Part shown: in pieces, positions 55,814 to 64,000 of the stretch
Layout: every line of letters begins with the position of its first letter
Position numbering within the stretch: position 1 is the stretch's first letter
Assembly (NCBI GenBank): GCA_036268995.1
Contig: DATATB010000161.1
Span: 20,988-84,987, forward strand
DNA length: 64,000 nt
Source: DATATB01 sp036268995
Lineage (GTDB): Bacteria; Planctomycetota; Planctomycetia; Pirellulales; PNKZ01
Direction of reading: 5' to 3'
Position numbers and translations under genes: made by a program
Notes under the pieces: generated by a model
The model's database searches: none
The model's input: only the letters and a program-made list of their open reading frames with translations
What the model was told of the DNA's origin: nothing

Positions 55814-56575
55814 ATGCTCAGAGAACCTGCCGTAGAGTTCGAGCGCGTGGTCAAGGCTTACCCGGCCGGTTGGCTGGGTCGTCGCCGCGTGGCTGCGCTG
55901 CGCGATGTCAGCCTGGCGATCCCCCGTGGCACGGTGTTCGGCCTGGTCGGGCCCAATCGCGCGGGCAAAACCACGCTGGTCAAGCTCCTGCTTTCGCTCT
56001 GCCGGCCGACGGCCGGGCAAGTCAGGCGTTTGGGCCGCGCGGCCAGCGATCGACGCACGCTAGCCCGCGTCGGCTATCTGCACGAAAGCCAGGCCTTCGG
56101 CCGCTATCTGAGTGCCGGCACGCTGCTGGAATACTACGGCGTCCTGTCCGAGGTGCCGCGGCACGAGCTGCGCACCCGGATTCCGCGATTGCTCGAGCAA
56201 GTTGGGCTGGCCGATCGGGCACATGAACCCATCGTCCGTTTCAGCAAAGGCATGGTCCAGCGGCTGGCACTGGCCCAGGCGTTGATCAACGAGCCCGAGC
56301 TGCTGGTCCTGGACGAACCGACCGAGGGCATGGACCTGTCAGCCCGGCAGATGCTGCACGAAGTCGTGCGCTCGTGTCGCCAGCGGCAGGCCACGGTGCT
56401 GCTGATTTCGCACAGTTTGCACGACGTCGAGCAATTGTGCGACGAGGTCGCCGTGCTCCGCTTAGGCGAGTTGGCATTCGTCGGTCCAATTTCCGAACTG
56501 ACCAGCGGCGGATCGGCCGATCCCGCCGGACTGGAACAGGCCCTGGCACCGCTTTACGCCGCAGTGACGCCATGA
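55814..56575 (+). CDS. ABC-2 exporter ATPase
   Basis: 253 residues from ATG 55814 (MLREPAVEFERV); a TTG at 55808 is in frame. Walker A GPNRAGKTT, signature FSKGMVQRLALAQAL and Walker B LLVLDEPTEGMD; switch His in LLISHSLHDVE. This layout belongs to ABC-2-type exporters (NosF/CcmA-like). The permease gene overlaps its stop by four bases (ATGA). The pair follows the vWA gene by 78 bases on the same strand. Confidence 0.92.
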   Translation: MLREPAVEFERVVKAYPAGWLGRRRVAALRDVSLAIPRGTVFGLVGPNRAGKTTLVKLLLSLCRPTAGQVRRLGRAASDRRTLARVGYLHESQAFGRYLSAGTLLEYYGVLSEVPRHELRTRIPRLLEQVGLADRAHEPIVRFSKGMVQRLALAQALINEPELLVLDEPTEGMDLSARQMLHEVVRSCRQRQATVLLISHSLHDVEQLCDEVAVLRLGELAFVGPISELTSGGSADPAGLEQALAPLYAAVTP

Positions 56576-57567
56576 GCTTTACTCAACGCATTTTGACGCT
56601 GTCCTGGCTGGTCCGCGACACGTTTCGCCAATCGCTGGCTTCGGGCGTTTGCTGGCTGCTGCTGGGCTTGAGCACGCTGTGCATCGTCGTCTGTTTGAGC
56701 ATCAGCACCTCGGGCGTTCAATCGCTCAAGCCGGCCGGCGCGAATCCCGACTTTTTGCCGCGCTTCGATCCTGACGCCGGCAATGCCGAAAAGCTCAAGC
56801 AGTCGGGCGTGGTCGTAGCCGACGGACGGCTGCATTTGGCCTTCGGCGCCATCGAAGTCCCGTTGGGCCGCGATACCCGTGGCGGCGTGCATTTTCTCGA
56901 ACTGCTGCTGGCCGGCGGCGTGGCCGATACTTTGGGGCTGCTGTTGGCGCTGGTTTGGACTGCCGGCTTCCTGCCGCAGTTTCTCGATCCGCGCAGCATC
57001 TCGGTCCTGCTGGCCAAGCCCGCCCCGCGCTGGTGTCTGCTGATGGGCAAATACCTGGGCGTGTTGGCCTTCGTGGCCGCGCACGCCACGTTGTTCGTGG
57101 GCGGCACATGGTTGGCCATCGGCCTCAAGACCGGCGTCTGGGACTGCTCGTACTTGCTGTGCGTGCCACTACTGCTGTTGCACTTTTCGATCTTTTTTGC
57201 CTTCTCGCTGCTGCTGGCCGTCTGCACGCGCAGCACGGTGAGCTGCGTCTTCGGCTCGATCGCCTTTTGGGCCATCTGCTGGGGCATGAACTACGGCCGG
57301 CACCTCGCGGCCGGTACGCGTCTGGGTCCCGATGCCAAGCTGTCGACGCCGCTGATGGGAGTCGTCGAGGCCGGCTACTGGATCCTGCCCAAGCCGGCCG
57401 ATCTGGGCATGGTGCTCTACGACGCCCTGGGCGCCCGCGACCATTTCAGCCCGCTGCTGACCGATCCCGCGCTATTCTCCTTCGGACTGTCGATCGCCAC
57501 GTCGCTGGCCTTCGCCAGCTATCTGCTGTGGGCCGCCTCGCGGCAGTTTGCCGCCACTGATTATTGA
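56572..57567 (+). CDS. ABC-2 type exporter permease
   Basis: 331 residues from ATG 56572, coupled to the ATPase by ATGA overlap. About six spans: LASGVCWLLLGLSTLCIVVC, VADTLGLLLALVWTAGFLP, YLGVLAFVAAHATLFVGG, LLCVPLLLLHFSIFFAF, VSCVFGSIAFWAICW and FGLSIATSLAFASYLLW. Between span 1 and 2 is a periplasmic loop of about 80 residues. NosY-like permeases move small molecules or help assembly of exported proteins; substrate unknown. Confidence 0.88.
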   Translation: MSFTQRILTLSWLVRDTFRQSLASGVCWLLLGLSTLCIVVCLSISTSGVQSLKPAGANPDFLPRFDPDAGNAEKLKQSGVVVADGRLHLAFGAIEVPLGRDTRGGVHFLELLLAGGVADTLGLLLALVWTAGFLPQFLDPRSISVLLAKPAPRWCLLMGKYLGVLAFVAAHATLFVGGTWLAIGLKTGVWDCSYLLCVPLLLLHFSIFFAFSLLLAVCTRSTVSCVFGSIAFWAICWGMNYGRHLAAGTRLGPDAKLSTPLMGVVEAGYWILPKPADLGMVLYDALGARDHFSPLLTDPALFSFGLSIATSLAFASYLLWAASRQFAATDY

Positions 57568-57651
57568 TTCTCCGACGTCGCCGCGCTTATATCGCTTGGA
57601 ACGATGCAACTCGGCATACTGCACGGCGGCCCACACGCCATGGCTTGCGGC

Positions 57652-58008
57652 TTATCCGCCGCGAATACGAACGCCCGCGGCTGGAACAATCCACAATCGC
57701 CCGGCAACCGGCTCGCGCTCCAACAAATCGAGCGTGCGGCCAACGACGTTCAACAGATGCGGCCGGCTCTGGTCTACAACGCGGAAGACGATCAGACCGG
57801 CATAGTCCGCGGGCGGAAAGACGCGGATGTCGGCGAAATCCAGATCGAGCGTCACGATGGCGCGATTGTCGGCGCGGCAATGCTCGGCCAAGGTCGCATC
57901 GTCGCAACCACGCAGCCCTTCGACATGGACGGTATGCGCGTCGTGGCCTTGGCTGGCAAATAGTAGGGCCACGTCGTCGTGCAAGTTCTCGTCAATCTTG
58001 AACCGCAT
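57652..58008 (-). CDS. DUF5615 PIN-like toxin-type protein
   Basis: 118 residues. FKIDENLHDDVALLFASQG, then DATLAEHCRADNRAIVTLDLDFADI, matches the DUF5615 (Mut7-C-like PIN) family with the acidic residues DEN and DLDFAD of the nuclease site. Its ATG overlaps the stop of the DUF433 gene by one base (TAATG). In many bacteria DUF433 and DUF5615 form a toxin-antitoxin-like pair; here the order antitoxin-toxin fits that. Confidence 0.88.
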   Translation of the reverse strand: MRFKIDENLHDDVALLFASQGHDAHTVHVEGLRGCDDATLAEHCRADNRAIVTLDLDFADIRVFPPADYAGLIVFRVVDQSRPHLLNVVGRTLDLLEREPVAGRLWIVPAAGVRIRGG

Positions 58009-58241
58009 TACGCGGCGCCCGGCGTAAAGGGAATCACCGTCTCGCGAGCCAGTTCGGCTGCATATTGAACGGCTGCTTGCACGTCTTCCCGTTCCAGGTG
58101 GTATCCGCGCAAGATCGCTTCCACCGATTCTCCGGCCGCCAGGTTGTCGAGAACCACGGAGACCATGACCCGGGTGCCGCGAATGCAGGCTTTGCCATGA
58201 CAGACGGCCGGATTTACCGTGATGCGTTCTTGCCAGGTCAT
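58008..58241 (-). CDS. DUF433 antitoxin-like protein
   Basis: 77 residues. TVNPAVCHGKACIRGTRVMV then LDNLAAGESVEAILRGYHL match the DUF433 winged-helix family (typically xHPxxGGxPxIxGTRI). The cysteines in CHGKACIRG replace usual GG/P. It likely binds DNA at its own promoter and blocks the downstream PIN-like protein. It converges with the ABC exporter genes. Confidence 0.9.
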   Translation of the reverse strand: MTWQERITVNPAVCHGKACIRGTRVMVSVVLDNLAAGESVEAILRGYHLEREDVQAAVQYAAELARETVIPFTPGAA

Positions 58242-58460
58242 TCGATCAACCCTTCTGCGAGGAGGCCCTTTAATCCTAGCACCTCAAGCCCGGCGAAGCG
58301 ACAACCGCCGCTCCGATCGATCGCGGCCTTGCCTTTGGGCGGCCTTTTTTTGGGTGGCGAGGACCCTGCCCGTGTTGGGTATGATGGGTTAAGCTATCAT
58401 GAGCGAGTTGCCCGTCCGCTGTGATTGCACCAACTGATCCACAACCAAGGAACACCGGCC

Positions 58461-58823
58461 GTGCCCAGTCCACGCTTCAAGCAACTTACCGATCAGGCCA
58501 AGCAGCAAATTCGTGAAATCGACATGACCGAGGTCCAGCAGAAACTCTATCGCGGGCTCCCGTGCCGGGTAATCGACGTTCGCGAGGATAGCGAATGGGC
58601 CCAGGGCCATATCCCCGGCGCCATTCATGTCGGCAAAGGCATCATCGAGCGCGATATCGAGCAGGTGGTTCCCGACGTGCAAACCGAGTTGATCCTCTAT
58701 TGCGGCGGCGGCTCGCGCTCGGCATTGGCCGCCGAAGCCCTACAGAAGATGGGCTACGAGAATGTCTGGTCGCTCAAGGGCGGCTTGAAGGGCTGGCGCG
58801 AGGCCGACTTGCCGGTCGAGTAA
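58461..58823 (+). CDS. Single-domain rhodanese
   Basis: 120 residues from GTG 58461 with AAGGA upstream; a TTG at 58425 would add 12. The rhodanese core is complete: CRVIDVREDSEWAQGHIPGA, the active-site loop LYCGGGSRSALAAEALQKMG with the catalytic Cys, and GLKGWREADLP at the C-terminus. It would transfer sulfane sulfur to an acceptor such as thiols or cyanide in the cytoplasm. There is no partner gene nearby. Confidence 0.93.
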   Translation: MPSPRFKQLTDQAKQQIREIDMTEVQQKLYRGLPCRVIDVREDSEWAQGHIPGAIHVGKGIIERDIEQVVPDVQTELILYCGGGSRSALAAEALQKMGYENVWSLKGGLKGWREADLPVE

Positions 58824-58880
58824 TTGAAATGATGAATGACGAATGACGGCGGTACGAAGCCTCTGGCTAAAGTCGAGAAG

Positions 58881-58947
58881 GGAACACTAATTTTCACTAA
58901 TTCCCACTAATCCCGATTAGTGTTCATTAGCGCCGATTAGTGTTCCT
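58881..58947. repeat. ACTAAT inverted repeat
   Basis: GGAACACTAATTTTCACTAA then TTCCCACTAATCCCGATTAG, with the closing ATTAGTGTTCC at 58937-58947, forms an imperfect palindrome made of several ACTAAT/ATTAGT units. It fills the gap between the rhodanese and LRR genes. Confidence 0.7.
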
Positions 58948-58976
58948 GTAGTGTTCCTGCAAAGAAAGTCCGGAAC

Positions 58977-59663
58977 TTGCGACGACCGAACGATAAATGT
59001 GGATTCCTGAATCGCAAACGGGTTTGGCTCGCGCTCGTTGCAGGCGCTCTCAGCCTTTGCCCGGCTTGCAGCGATCGAGTGAAGCATGCGACGATCAACT
59101 CGCTGGCGGCACAGTATGACCTGGTGTGGGCCGGCAAGAGCGACCGGATTGTGCTCTCACAAGGCCTGGTGACCGACCCGGAGGTCGTTCCACTGGCGAA
59201 GCTTGGCAAGTTGCGCGAGCTGCAATTGCTTCAAACGCGCCTCAGCGACTCGAGCGCCACCGTGCTCGGCTCACTCAAGAACTTGGAAGTCCTGGCGCTG
59301 GGCCAGACCAGCTTCGGCGACGCGGCGCTGGCGGCGCTGAAGCCGCTAACAAAACTCGTGCGACTGCAACTGGCCAGCTCGCAGATCACCGACGCGGGCC
59401 TGGACCATCTGGCGGCCTTTCCGCAGCTCGAACTGCTCCGCTTGGGCAGCCCCCAAACGAGCGATGCCGGCGTACCGGCCATTTGCCGCTTGCGTCATCT
59501 GCGATTTGTAATCCTCGACGACAGCCGCGTCGGCGATCCCGCCCTCGTGCAACTGGCCCAGCTTCCCGAGCTCGAATCGCTGTATGTCGAGCGCACGCAA
59601 GTCACCGAGGCCGGCATCGCCCGGCTGCACAAGACCTGCCCGGACGTACACGTCCACTGGTAA
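58977..59663 (+). CDS. Secreted leucine-rich-repeat protein, possible lipoprotein
   Basis: 228 residues from a TTG at 58977, the only in-frame start before the hydrophobic segment. VWLALVAGALSLCPACSD (15-32) looks like a signal peptide, possibly with a lipobox at the second Cys, although CPAC is not ideal. Then come about six LRRs of the planctomycete type: LxxLxxLxLxxTxxxDxxLxxLxxL (for example KLRELQLLQTRLSD, LEVLALGQTSFGD). They form a binding scaffold. No enzymatic domain is present. Confidence 0.82.
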   Translation: MRRPNDKCGFLNRKRVWLALVAGALSLCPACSDRVKHATINSLAAQYDLVWAGKSDRIVLSQGLVTDPEVVPLAKLGKLRELQLLQTRLSDSSATVLGSLKNLEVLALGQTSFGDAALAALKPLTKLVRLQLASSQITDAGLDHLAAFPQLELLRLGSPQTSDAGVPAICRLRHLRFVILDDSRVGDPALVQLAQLPELESLYVERTQVTEAGIARLHKTCPDVHVHW

Positions 59664-59664
59664 G

Positions 59665-59762
59665 GAACGAACGCAAAATAACTTCTCCGCAAACCCCTCT
59701 CCCCTTGCGGGAGAGGCCGGGTGAGGGGCCTGGAAAATCGGGAAGTTATTTTGCGTTCGTTC
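59665..59762. repeat. 98-base element with perfect 21-base terminal inverted repeats
   Basis: Left end GAACGAACGCAAAATAACTT C (59665-59685) and right end at 59742-59762 are exact complements. The interior carries the CCCTC...GGTGAGGGG hairpin at about 59693-59731, so one repeat appears nested in another. It lies two bases after the LRR stop codon. There is no coding capacity. Confidence 0.85.
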
Positions 59763-59853
59763 TTAAGCCCCCGGCAATGACTGGCGAGCGGCCCAATCGG
59801 TATCTATGCTAGGACCCGGGGCCAGCCTTTGCAGCCAACGGAATCAACACCCA

Positions 59854-60894
59854 ATGACACGTTCGATGCGGTTCGCGTTTGTCGGCTTGTTCGTCCTTTC
59901 GATCGGCGCGGCGGCCTATGGCCTGCTCTTGCTCCGCAGCTCCGGCGCCGACATGGCGGCCAGTGCCCGGCAGTTTGTTTCGCTGCTCGACGGCGCCCAG
60001 CGCGAGCGCGCGACGCGCACGTTCGACAATCTCGATCGGGTCAAGTGGCACTTCATTCCACTGGCCGAGCGCAAGGGCCTGCAAATCAAAGACATGGACG
60101 CCGCGCAGCGCAAGGCAGCCTTCAGCCTGTTGCAAGCGGGCTTGAGCGAGATCGGCTATTACAAGGCCCGGCAGATCATGAGCCTGGAATACATTCTCCG
60201 CGAGCTGGAGAAGTCGCGTACCGGCGGACCCATCCGCGATCCGGAGCGCTATTACTTCACGGTCTACGGCACTCCCGGCGCCGAGGGCAAGTGGGGTTGG
60301 AGCGCCGAGGGACATCACTTGTCGCTGAACTTCGTCGTCGACGACGGCAAAGTCGTTTCCTACACGCCTAGCTTCCTGGGTTCCAATCCGGCCACGGTCG
60401 GGCAGGACATCGCTTCGGCCCCCGGCAAAGGCACGCGCGTGCTGGGCCGCGAAGAAGACTTGGGCTTCGAACTGCTGGCCGCGCTCAACACCGATCAGCG
60501 AAAAATCGTCGTGATCGCGGCCAAGGCTCCGCACGATTTACGCGGTGGCGGCGACGTGCAGCCGCCCAACACGCCGCCCGAAGGGCTGGCCGCCGGTGAC
60601 ATGAAACCCGCTCAGAGCAAACTCCTGCGCTCGCTGCTCGAGACGTATTGCGGCAACATGGCCGCCGATATCGGCTCGGCACGCATGGCCGAAATCGAGC
60701 AAGCCGGCTTCGACAAGGTTTATTTCGCCTGGGCCGGCGCCGATCATCCAGGGATCGGTCATTACTACCGCGTGCAGGGGCCCACGTTCCTGCTCGAGTT
60801 CTGCAATACGCAGCCCGACTCGGCCGGCAATCCCGCCAACCACGTCCACACACTCTGGCGCGACACGCGCGGAGATTTCGGCCTGCATCGCTAA
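59854..60894 (+). CDS. DUF3500-family protein with N-terminal membrane anchor
   Basis: 346 residues from ATG 59854 (MTRSMRFAFVGLFVLS), whose first 25 residues form a signal anchor. The DUF3500 body shows NLDRVKWHFIPLAERKGL, GHHLSLNFVV, LGREEDLGFELLAAL and YYRVQGPTFLLEFCNTQ, then NHVHTLWRD. Function of the family is unknown; conserved His residues suggest an enzyme. The SMP-30 gene follows 16 bases downstream with its own strong ribosome-binding site, so they likely share a transcript. Confidence 0.9.
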   Translation: MTRSMRFAFVGLFVLSIGAAAYGLLLLRSSGADMAASARQFVSLLDGAQRERATRTFDNLDRVKWHFIPLAERKGLQIKDMDAAQRKAAFSLLQAGLSEIGYYKARQIMSLEYILRELEKSRTGGPIRDPERYYFTVYGTPGAEGKWGWSAEGHHLSLNFVVDDGKVVSYTPSFLGSNPATVGQDIASAPGKGTRVLGREEDLGFELLAALNTDQRKIVVIAAKAPHDLRGGGDVQPPNTPPEGLAAGDMKPAQSKLLRSLLETYCGNMAADIGSARMAEIEQAGFDKVYFAWAGADHPGIGHYYRVQGPTFLLEFCNTQPDSAGNPANHVHTLWRDTRGDFGLHR

Positions 60895-60910
60895 ATTCAG
60901 GAGGGTGCCC

Positions 60911-61795
60911 ATGCAGCCCGAGCTGATTGCCGACTACGCATGCCAGACGGGCGAGCGGCCGATCTGGCATCCGCAGGAGAAGCGGCTGTATTGGGTCGAC
61001 ATTCCGGCCGGTCGGATGTTTCGCTACGACCCGGCCAGCGGCCAGCACGAACCGGTCTACCAGGGCCGGCCGATCGGCGGTTTCACCGCGCAGGCTGATG
61101 GTTCGCTGCTGTTGTTTCTCGATCGCGGCACGGTCGTCACGTGGCGCAATGGCCAGATCGAACGCACGATCGTGGAAGAAATCCCGGCCGACCGCGGCAC
61201 GCGTTTCAACGACGTGGCCGCCGACCCCGAGGGCCGCGTCTATTGCGGCACCATGGCCGAGAAGGACGCGGACGGCAAAATCCTGCGTTACGCCCGGCTC
61301 TACCTGCTCCAGCGCGACGGCTCGCTCAGTACGCTGCTCGACAACGTGATCACGTCCAACGGCATCGGCTTCTCGCCCGACCAGCGCACGATGTACTACA
61401 CCGACACCGGTGTGCGCACGATCTGGCGCTTCGACTACGATCGGGCAACTGGGACCATCAGCAACCAGCGGCCGTTCGTGCGCGTGCCCGAGGATCCGCA
61501 AGAAGGCAAGCCCGACGGCCTGGCGATGGACTCGCAGGGGCGCGTCTGGTCGTGCCGCTGGGGCGGCGGCTGCGTGGTCTGTTATTCGCCCGAGGGCGTG
61601 GAGCTAGAGCGGATTCGCCTGCCGACCGGCCAGGTGAGCTGCCTCACTTTCGGCGGTCCCGACTTGTCGGACATGTACATCACCACCGCCGGCGGCCACG
61701 ACAAGGCAAAAAACGGCCCCACCGCCGGCGCCCTCTTCCGCGTCCGCAACATCGCCCACGGCGGCCCCGAATTCCTTTCCCGCATCGGGAACTGA
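60911..61795 (+). CDS. SMP-30/gluconolactonase family protein
   Basis: 294 residues from ATG 60911; AGGAGG lies six bases upstream, and a GTG at 60905 is too close to it. Six-bladed propeller motifs: GERPIWHPQEKRLYWVDI (with catalytic Glu), FNDVAADPEGRVYCGTM, NGIGFSPDQRTMYYTDTG, PDGLAMDSQGRVWSC. The metal ligands (Glu in GERP, Asn in SNGI, Asp in PDGL) are in place. The enzyme hydrolyses sugar lactones. It is cytoplasmic and follows the DUF3500 gene. Confidence 0.94.
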   Translation: MQPELIADYACQTGERPIWHPQEKRLYWVDIPAGRMFRYDPASGQHEPVYQGRPIGGFTAQADGSLLLFLDRGTVVTWRNGQIERTIVEEIPADRGTRFNDVAADPEGRVYCGTMAEKDADGKILRYARLYLLQRDGSLSTLLDNVITSNGIGFSPDQRTMYYTDTGVRTIWRFDYDRATGTISNQRPFVRVPEDPQEGKPDGLAMDSQGRVWSCRWGGGCVVCYSPEGVELERIRLPTGQVSCLTFGGPDLSDMYITTAGGHDKAKNGPTAGALFRVRNIAHGGPEFLSRIGN

Positions 61796-61876
61796 ATTGC
61801 TACCGCACGCGCCGGCCCTTTATAATCCCCACCTGGGCTTGGTTTTCGCTCGCCTCGGTTTTTCCCGGATGGCACT

Positions 61877-64000
61877 GTGTCCGCCTCGATCGCCCGCTTT
61901 CTGGCCTCTCTTTCGAATTCGGGCATTGCCAGCGCGGACGAAGCCGAGAGTTTCGCTGCCGAAATTCCCCCGGATCAGCGCGGCCAGGACGCCGACGCGC
62001 TCGCCCGCGAACTGGTTCGCCAAGGCAAGCTGACCCGCTACCAGGCAGCCGCCATCTACCAGGACAAGACCGACGGGCTGGTGCTGGGCAATTACCTGGT
62101 GCTCGATAAGCTCGGCGCGGGCGGGATGGGCCAGGTTTTTCGAGCCCGGCATCGCCGCATGGAGCGCGTCGTGGCGCTCAAGGTGCTGCCGAAGAAGGCG
62201 CTCTCCGCCCCAGACGCCATCGCCCGCTTTCAGCGCGAGGCCAAGGCGGCGGCCAAGCTCTCGCATCCGAACATCGTCACCGCCCACGATGCCGACGAGG
62301 CCAATGGTCAGCATTTTCTCGTCATGGAATACGTCGAGGGGAGTGATCTGGCCGGCCAGGTGAAGCAGCACGGGCCGCTGAGTGTGCCGCAGGCTCTCGA
62401 CTATATCTTGCAGGCGGCCCGTGGATTGGAGCACGCGCATGCCGAAGGCGTGGTGCATCGCGACATCAAGCCCTCGAACCTGCTCGTGGACAAAAAGGGG
62501 ACGCTCAAAATCCTCGACATGGGTTTGGCTCGCATCAGCGATCCGCTGGCCGATCCGACCGCGGCCCCCGGCGCCGATCTGACGCAGTCGGGCAGCATCA
62601 TGGGCACCATCGACTACATGGCTCCGGAGCAAGCGATGGACAGCCGGCAGGCCGACGCTCGCTCGGACATTTACAGCCTGGGCTGCACGCTGCACTATCT
62701 GCTCACCGGCCGGCCGCCCTACGGTGGCGATACCGTGCTCAAACGATTGACGGCTCATCAGCAGTCGGCCATTCCGCTGCTCTCGTCGATGCGGCCGGAC
62801 ATTCCGCCGGGCTTCGACGAAGTCTTTGCCCGGATGGTGGCCAAGCGTCCCGCCGCGCGGTTTCAAACCGCAAAAGAACTGGTCGCGGCGCTCGAAGCGT
62901 TGCGCGATCGGCCCGCATCACCCCGGCCGGTGCCGATCGCCGCCCAGCCACTCGCCGCGCAACCGGTGGCGGTGCCGGTCGCATCAAGCGGCAGCAGCAT
63001 CTCGGGGCTGGAAGGAATTGCCGCGCCGGCAGCGGAGCGCATATCGCGCGGCGGGCAGAAGTCGCGCTCCAAGGCGCCGCTGATCGCGGCGGCGGTCGTG
63101 CTGCTGCTGGCCGCGGTGGGAGCCGGCGCCTGGATGGTGTCGGGAGATCAACTCGACGAGACGGCCGAGAGCCAGCCGGCGCCCGCGGCCGAAGTTCAGC
63201 CACCGGCTGCCAGCCCAAGTCCGGCAGCCATCGCCAAATCGGAACCAGCAGCGGCGCCAGTCCAAAAGCCGGCGGCGGCACCACAGCCAGTGGCCGATTC
63301 GCCGCCGAAGGCCATGCCGCCCGAGATCGAGCCACCGGCCAATGCCGCTCCCCCAGTGGCATCGCCCGGCACTGCGCCGGTTGTGCCGGCCGTTGTTTCG
63401 ACGAAGCCGGCCCCCGCGAGTCCGCCGATCGCTTCGCCGCCGGTCACGTTAGCGGCAGCTCCAATGCCGCCCGAGCAGCCCGCGGAAGCCGATGGCAAGC
63501 TGCCGGTTCCGAGTGCCGAAGGCCAGCGCGAAGCGCTCAAGCTGATCAAGGAACTTTACAAGGACGAGTACGCCCAGGCGAAACAGCCGGAAGCGAAAGC
63601 GGCGCTGGCCGAAAAGCTGTTGAACGAGTCGCAGCAGACGAAAGACGATGCCACGGCGCTGTACTGCGTGTTGCAGGAGGCCCGCGAGTTGGCGGTCGAG
63701 GCTGCCAGCCCGGCGCTGGCCGAGCGGGCGATCGGCATGCTGGCCGGCCGTTTTGCGATCGAGCCGCTCAAGGAATTGGCCGCGTCCCTGGACGCCATGA
63801 CCGACAAATCGCATCCGGCCGACGCGAACCACCAAATCGCCGAAATGGCGCTGGGCCGGATCGAGGAAGCCCTGGCGGCCGACGACTTTGACACGGCCAA
63901 GCAACTGGCGGACGCGGCTTTGGCAGCCGGGCGCAAGGCGAAGGATACCGCGCTGATAAAGCGCGTGGTCGAGGTCGGCAAGACGGTCACCGCGGCGAAG
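61877..64000 (+). CDS. Planctomycete-type Ser/Thr protein kinase, 3' end outside window
   Basis: Starts at GTG 61877 (VSASIARFLASL), the typical N-terminal extension of planctomycete kinases; 708 codons are present. Kinase domain: Gly loop GAGGMG (80-85), Lys102, catalytic HRDIKPSN (194-201), DMG at 214-216 instead of DFG, MAPEQ at 248-252. A transmembrane segment near 401-420 (PLIAAAVVLLLAAVGAGAWM) is followed by a long proline/alanine-rich region and then a helical domain (from about 545), which runs off the right edge. It is thus a membrane receptor-type kinase with an outside sensor. The target is unknown. Confidence 0.92.
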   Translation, partial: MSASIARFLASLSNSGIASADEAESFAAEIPPDQRGQDADALARELVRQGKLTRYQAAAIYQDKTDGLVLGNYLVLDKLGAGGMGQVFRARHRRMERVVALKVLPKKALSAPDAIARFQREAKAAAKLSHPNIVTAHDADEANGQHFLVMEYVEGSDLAGQVKQHGPLSVPQALDYILQAARGLEHAHAEGVVHRDIKPSNLLVDKKGTLKILDMGLARISDPLADPTAAPGADLTQSGSIMGTIDYMAPEQAMDSRQADARSDIYSLGCTLHYLLTGRPPYGGDTVLKRLTAHQQSAIPLLSSMRPDIPPGFDEVFARMVAKRPAARFQTAKELVAALEALRDRPASPRPVPIAAQPLAAQPVAVPVASSGSSISGLEGIAAPAAERISRGGQKSRSKAPLIAAAVVLLLAAVGAGAWMVSGDQLDETAESQPAPAAEVQPPAASPSPAAIAKSEPAAAPVQKPAAAPQPVADSPPKAMPPEIEPPANAAPPVASPGTAPVVPAVVSTKPAPASPPIASPPVTLAAAPMPPEQPAEADGKLPVPSAEGQREALKLIKELYKDEYAQAKQPEAKAALAEKLLNESQQTKDDATALYCVLQEARELAVEAASPALAERAIGMLAGRFAIEPLKELAASLDAMTDKSHPADANHQIAEMALGRIEEALAADDFDTAKQLADAALAAGRKAKDTALIKRVVEVGKTVTAAK

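Overview
This 64 kb window is GC-rich, gene-dense bacterial DNA that looks like a planctomycete (phylum Planctomycetota, most like the order Pirellulales). The evidence is the gene content: a cysteine-rich YTV-repeat surface protein, a secreted 'PVC-type' CxxCH dehydrogenase with HEAT repeats and haem motif, a planctomycete-style Ser/Thr kinase with a short N-terminal extension, secreted FG-GAP and neutral-ceramidase-like proteins, a FolK-deoxynucleoside kinase fusion, and many short palindromic intergenic repeats. No rRNA, tRNA, CRISPR array, integrase or transposase was recognised. Both window edges cut genes: a polysaccharide deacetylase on the left and a protein kinase on the right.

Layout. 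1-7.4 kb: a deacetylase/esterase pair, an ABC-F ATPase, a small protein of glycine/alanine decapeptide repeats, and a YhcG/DUF1016 nuclease-like gene. 7.4-10 kb: a DUF2063 (BufC/HvfC-like) and DUF692 (MNIO, BufB/HvfB-like) pair without a visible precursor peptide; a small unknown gene follows, bracketed by two copies of the BufC 3' end. 10.2-18.5 kb: a minus-strand series, namely a 1226-residue polytopic membrane protein, PspA, a small barrel-like protein, a multi-pass histidine kinase and a sigma-54 response regulator, which reads as an envelope-stress module. 18.9-23.1 kb: YeiH-type exporter plus a small partner, a lipoyl-fold protein lacking the lipoyl lysine, a Gfo/Idh/MocA oxidoreductase and an RraA-like protein. 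23.3-26.2 kb: lutABC lactate utilisation genes. 26.4-28.8 kb: a Shedu-like (DUF4263) gene and two orphan ABC ATPases in convergent orientation.

28.9-37.6 kb: FG-GAP and ceramidase-like secreted proteins, a family 2 glycosyltransferase, a nitrilase-family amidase, FolK-dNK, panC and an lgt gene with a PDZ domain inserted in it. 37.7-42.3 kb: the YTV protein and the CxxCH dehydrogenase. 42.3-46.2 kb: a compact minus-strand glycosylation operon (membrane glycosyltransferase, GtrB-like glycosyltransferase, methyltransferase). 46.8-48.8 kb: a tandem-GNAT acetyltransferase and an acetamidase/formamidase. 49-55.7 kb: a DUF4114 secreted protein followed by six TadE/TadG-like pseudopilin genes, two of them with von Willebrand A domains, and then an ABC-2 exporter. 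57.6-64 kb: a DUF433/DUF5615 toxin-antitoxin-like pair, a rhodanese, a leucine-rich-repeat protein, a DUF3500 protein, an SMP-30 lactonase and the truncated kinase.

The most unusual items are the TadE/TadG/vWA cluster, the PspA-two-component operon, the duplicated bufC tail around an unknown gene beside an MNIO enzyme, the Lgt-PDZ and FolK-dNK domain fusions, the lipoyl-like domain without its lysine, and the density and variety of inverted-repeat elements, one of which splits lutA from lutB. All assignments come from reading motifs by eye; no database search was run.
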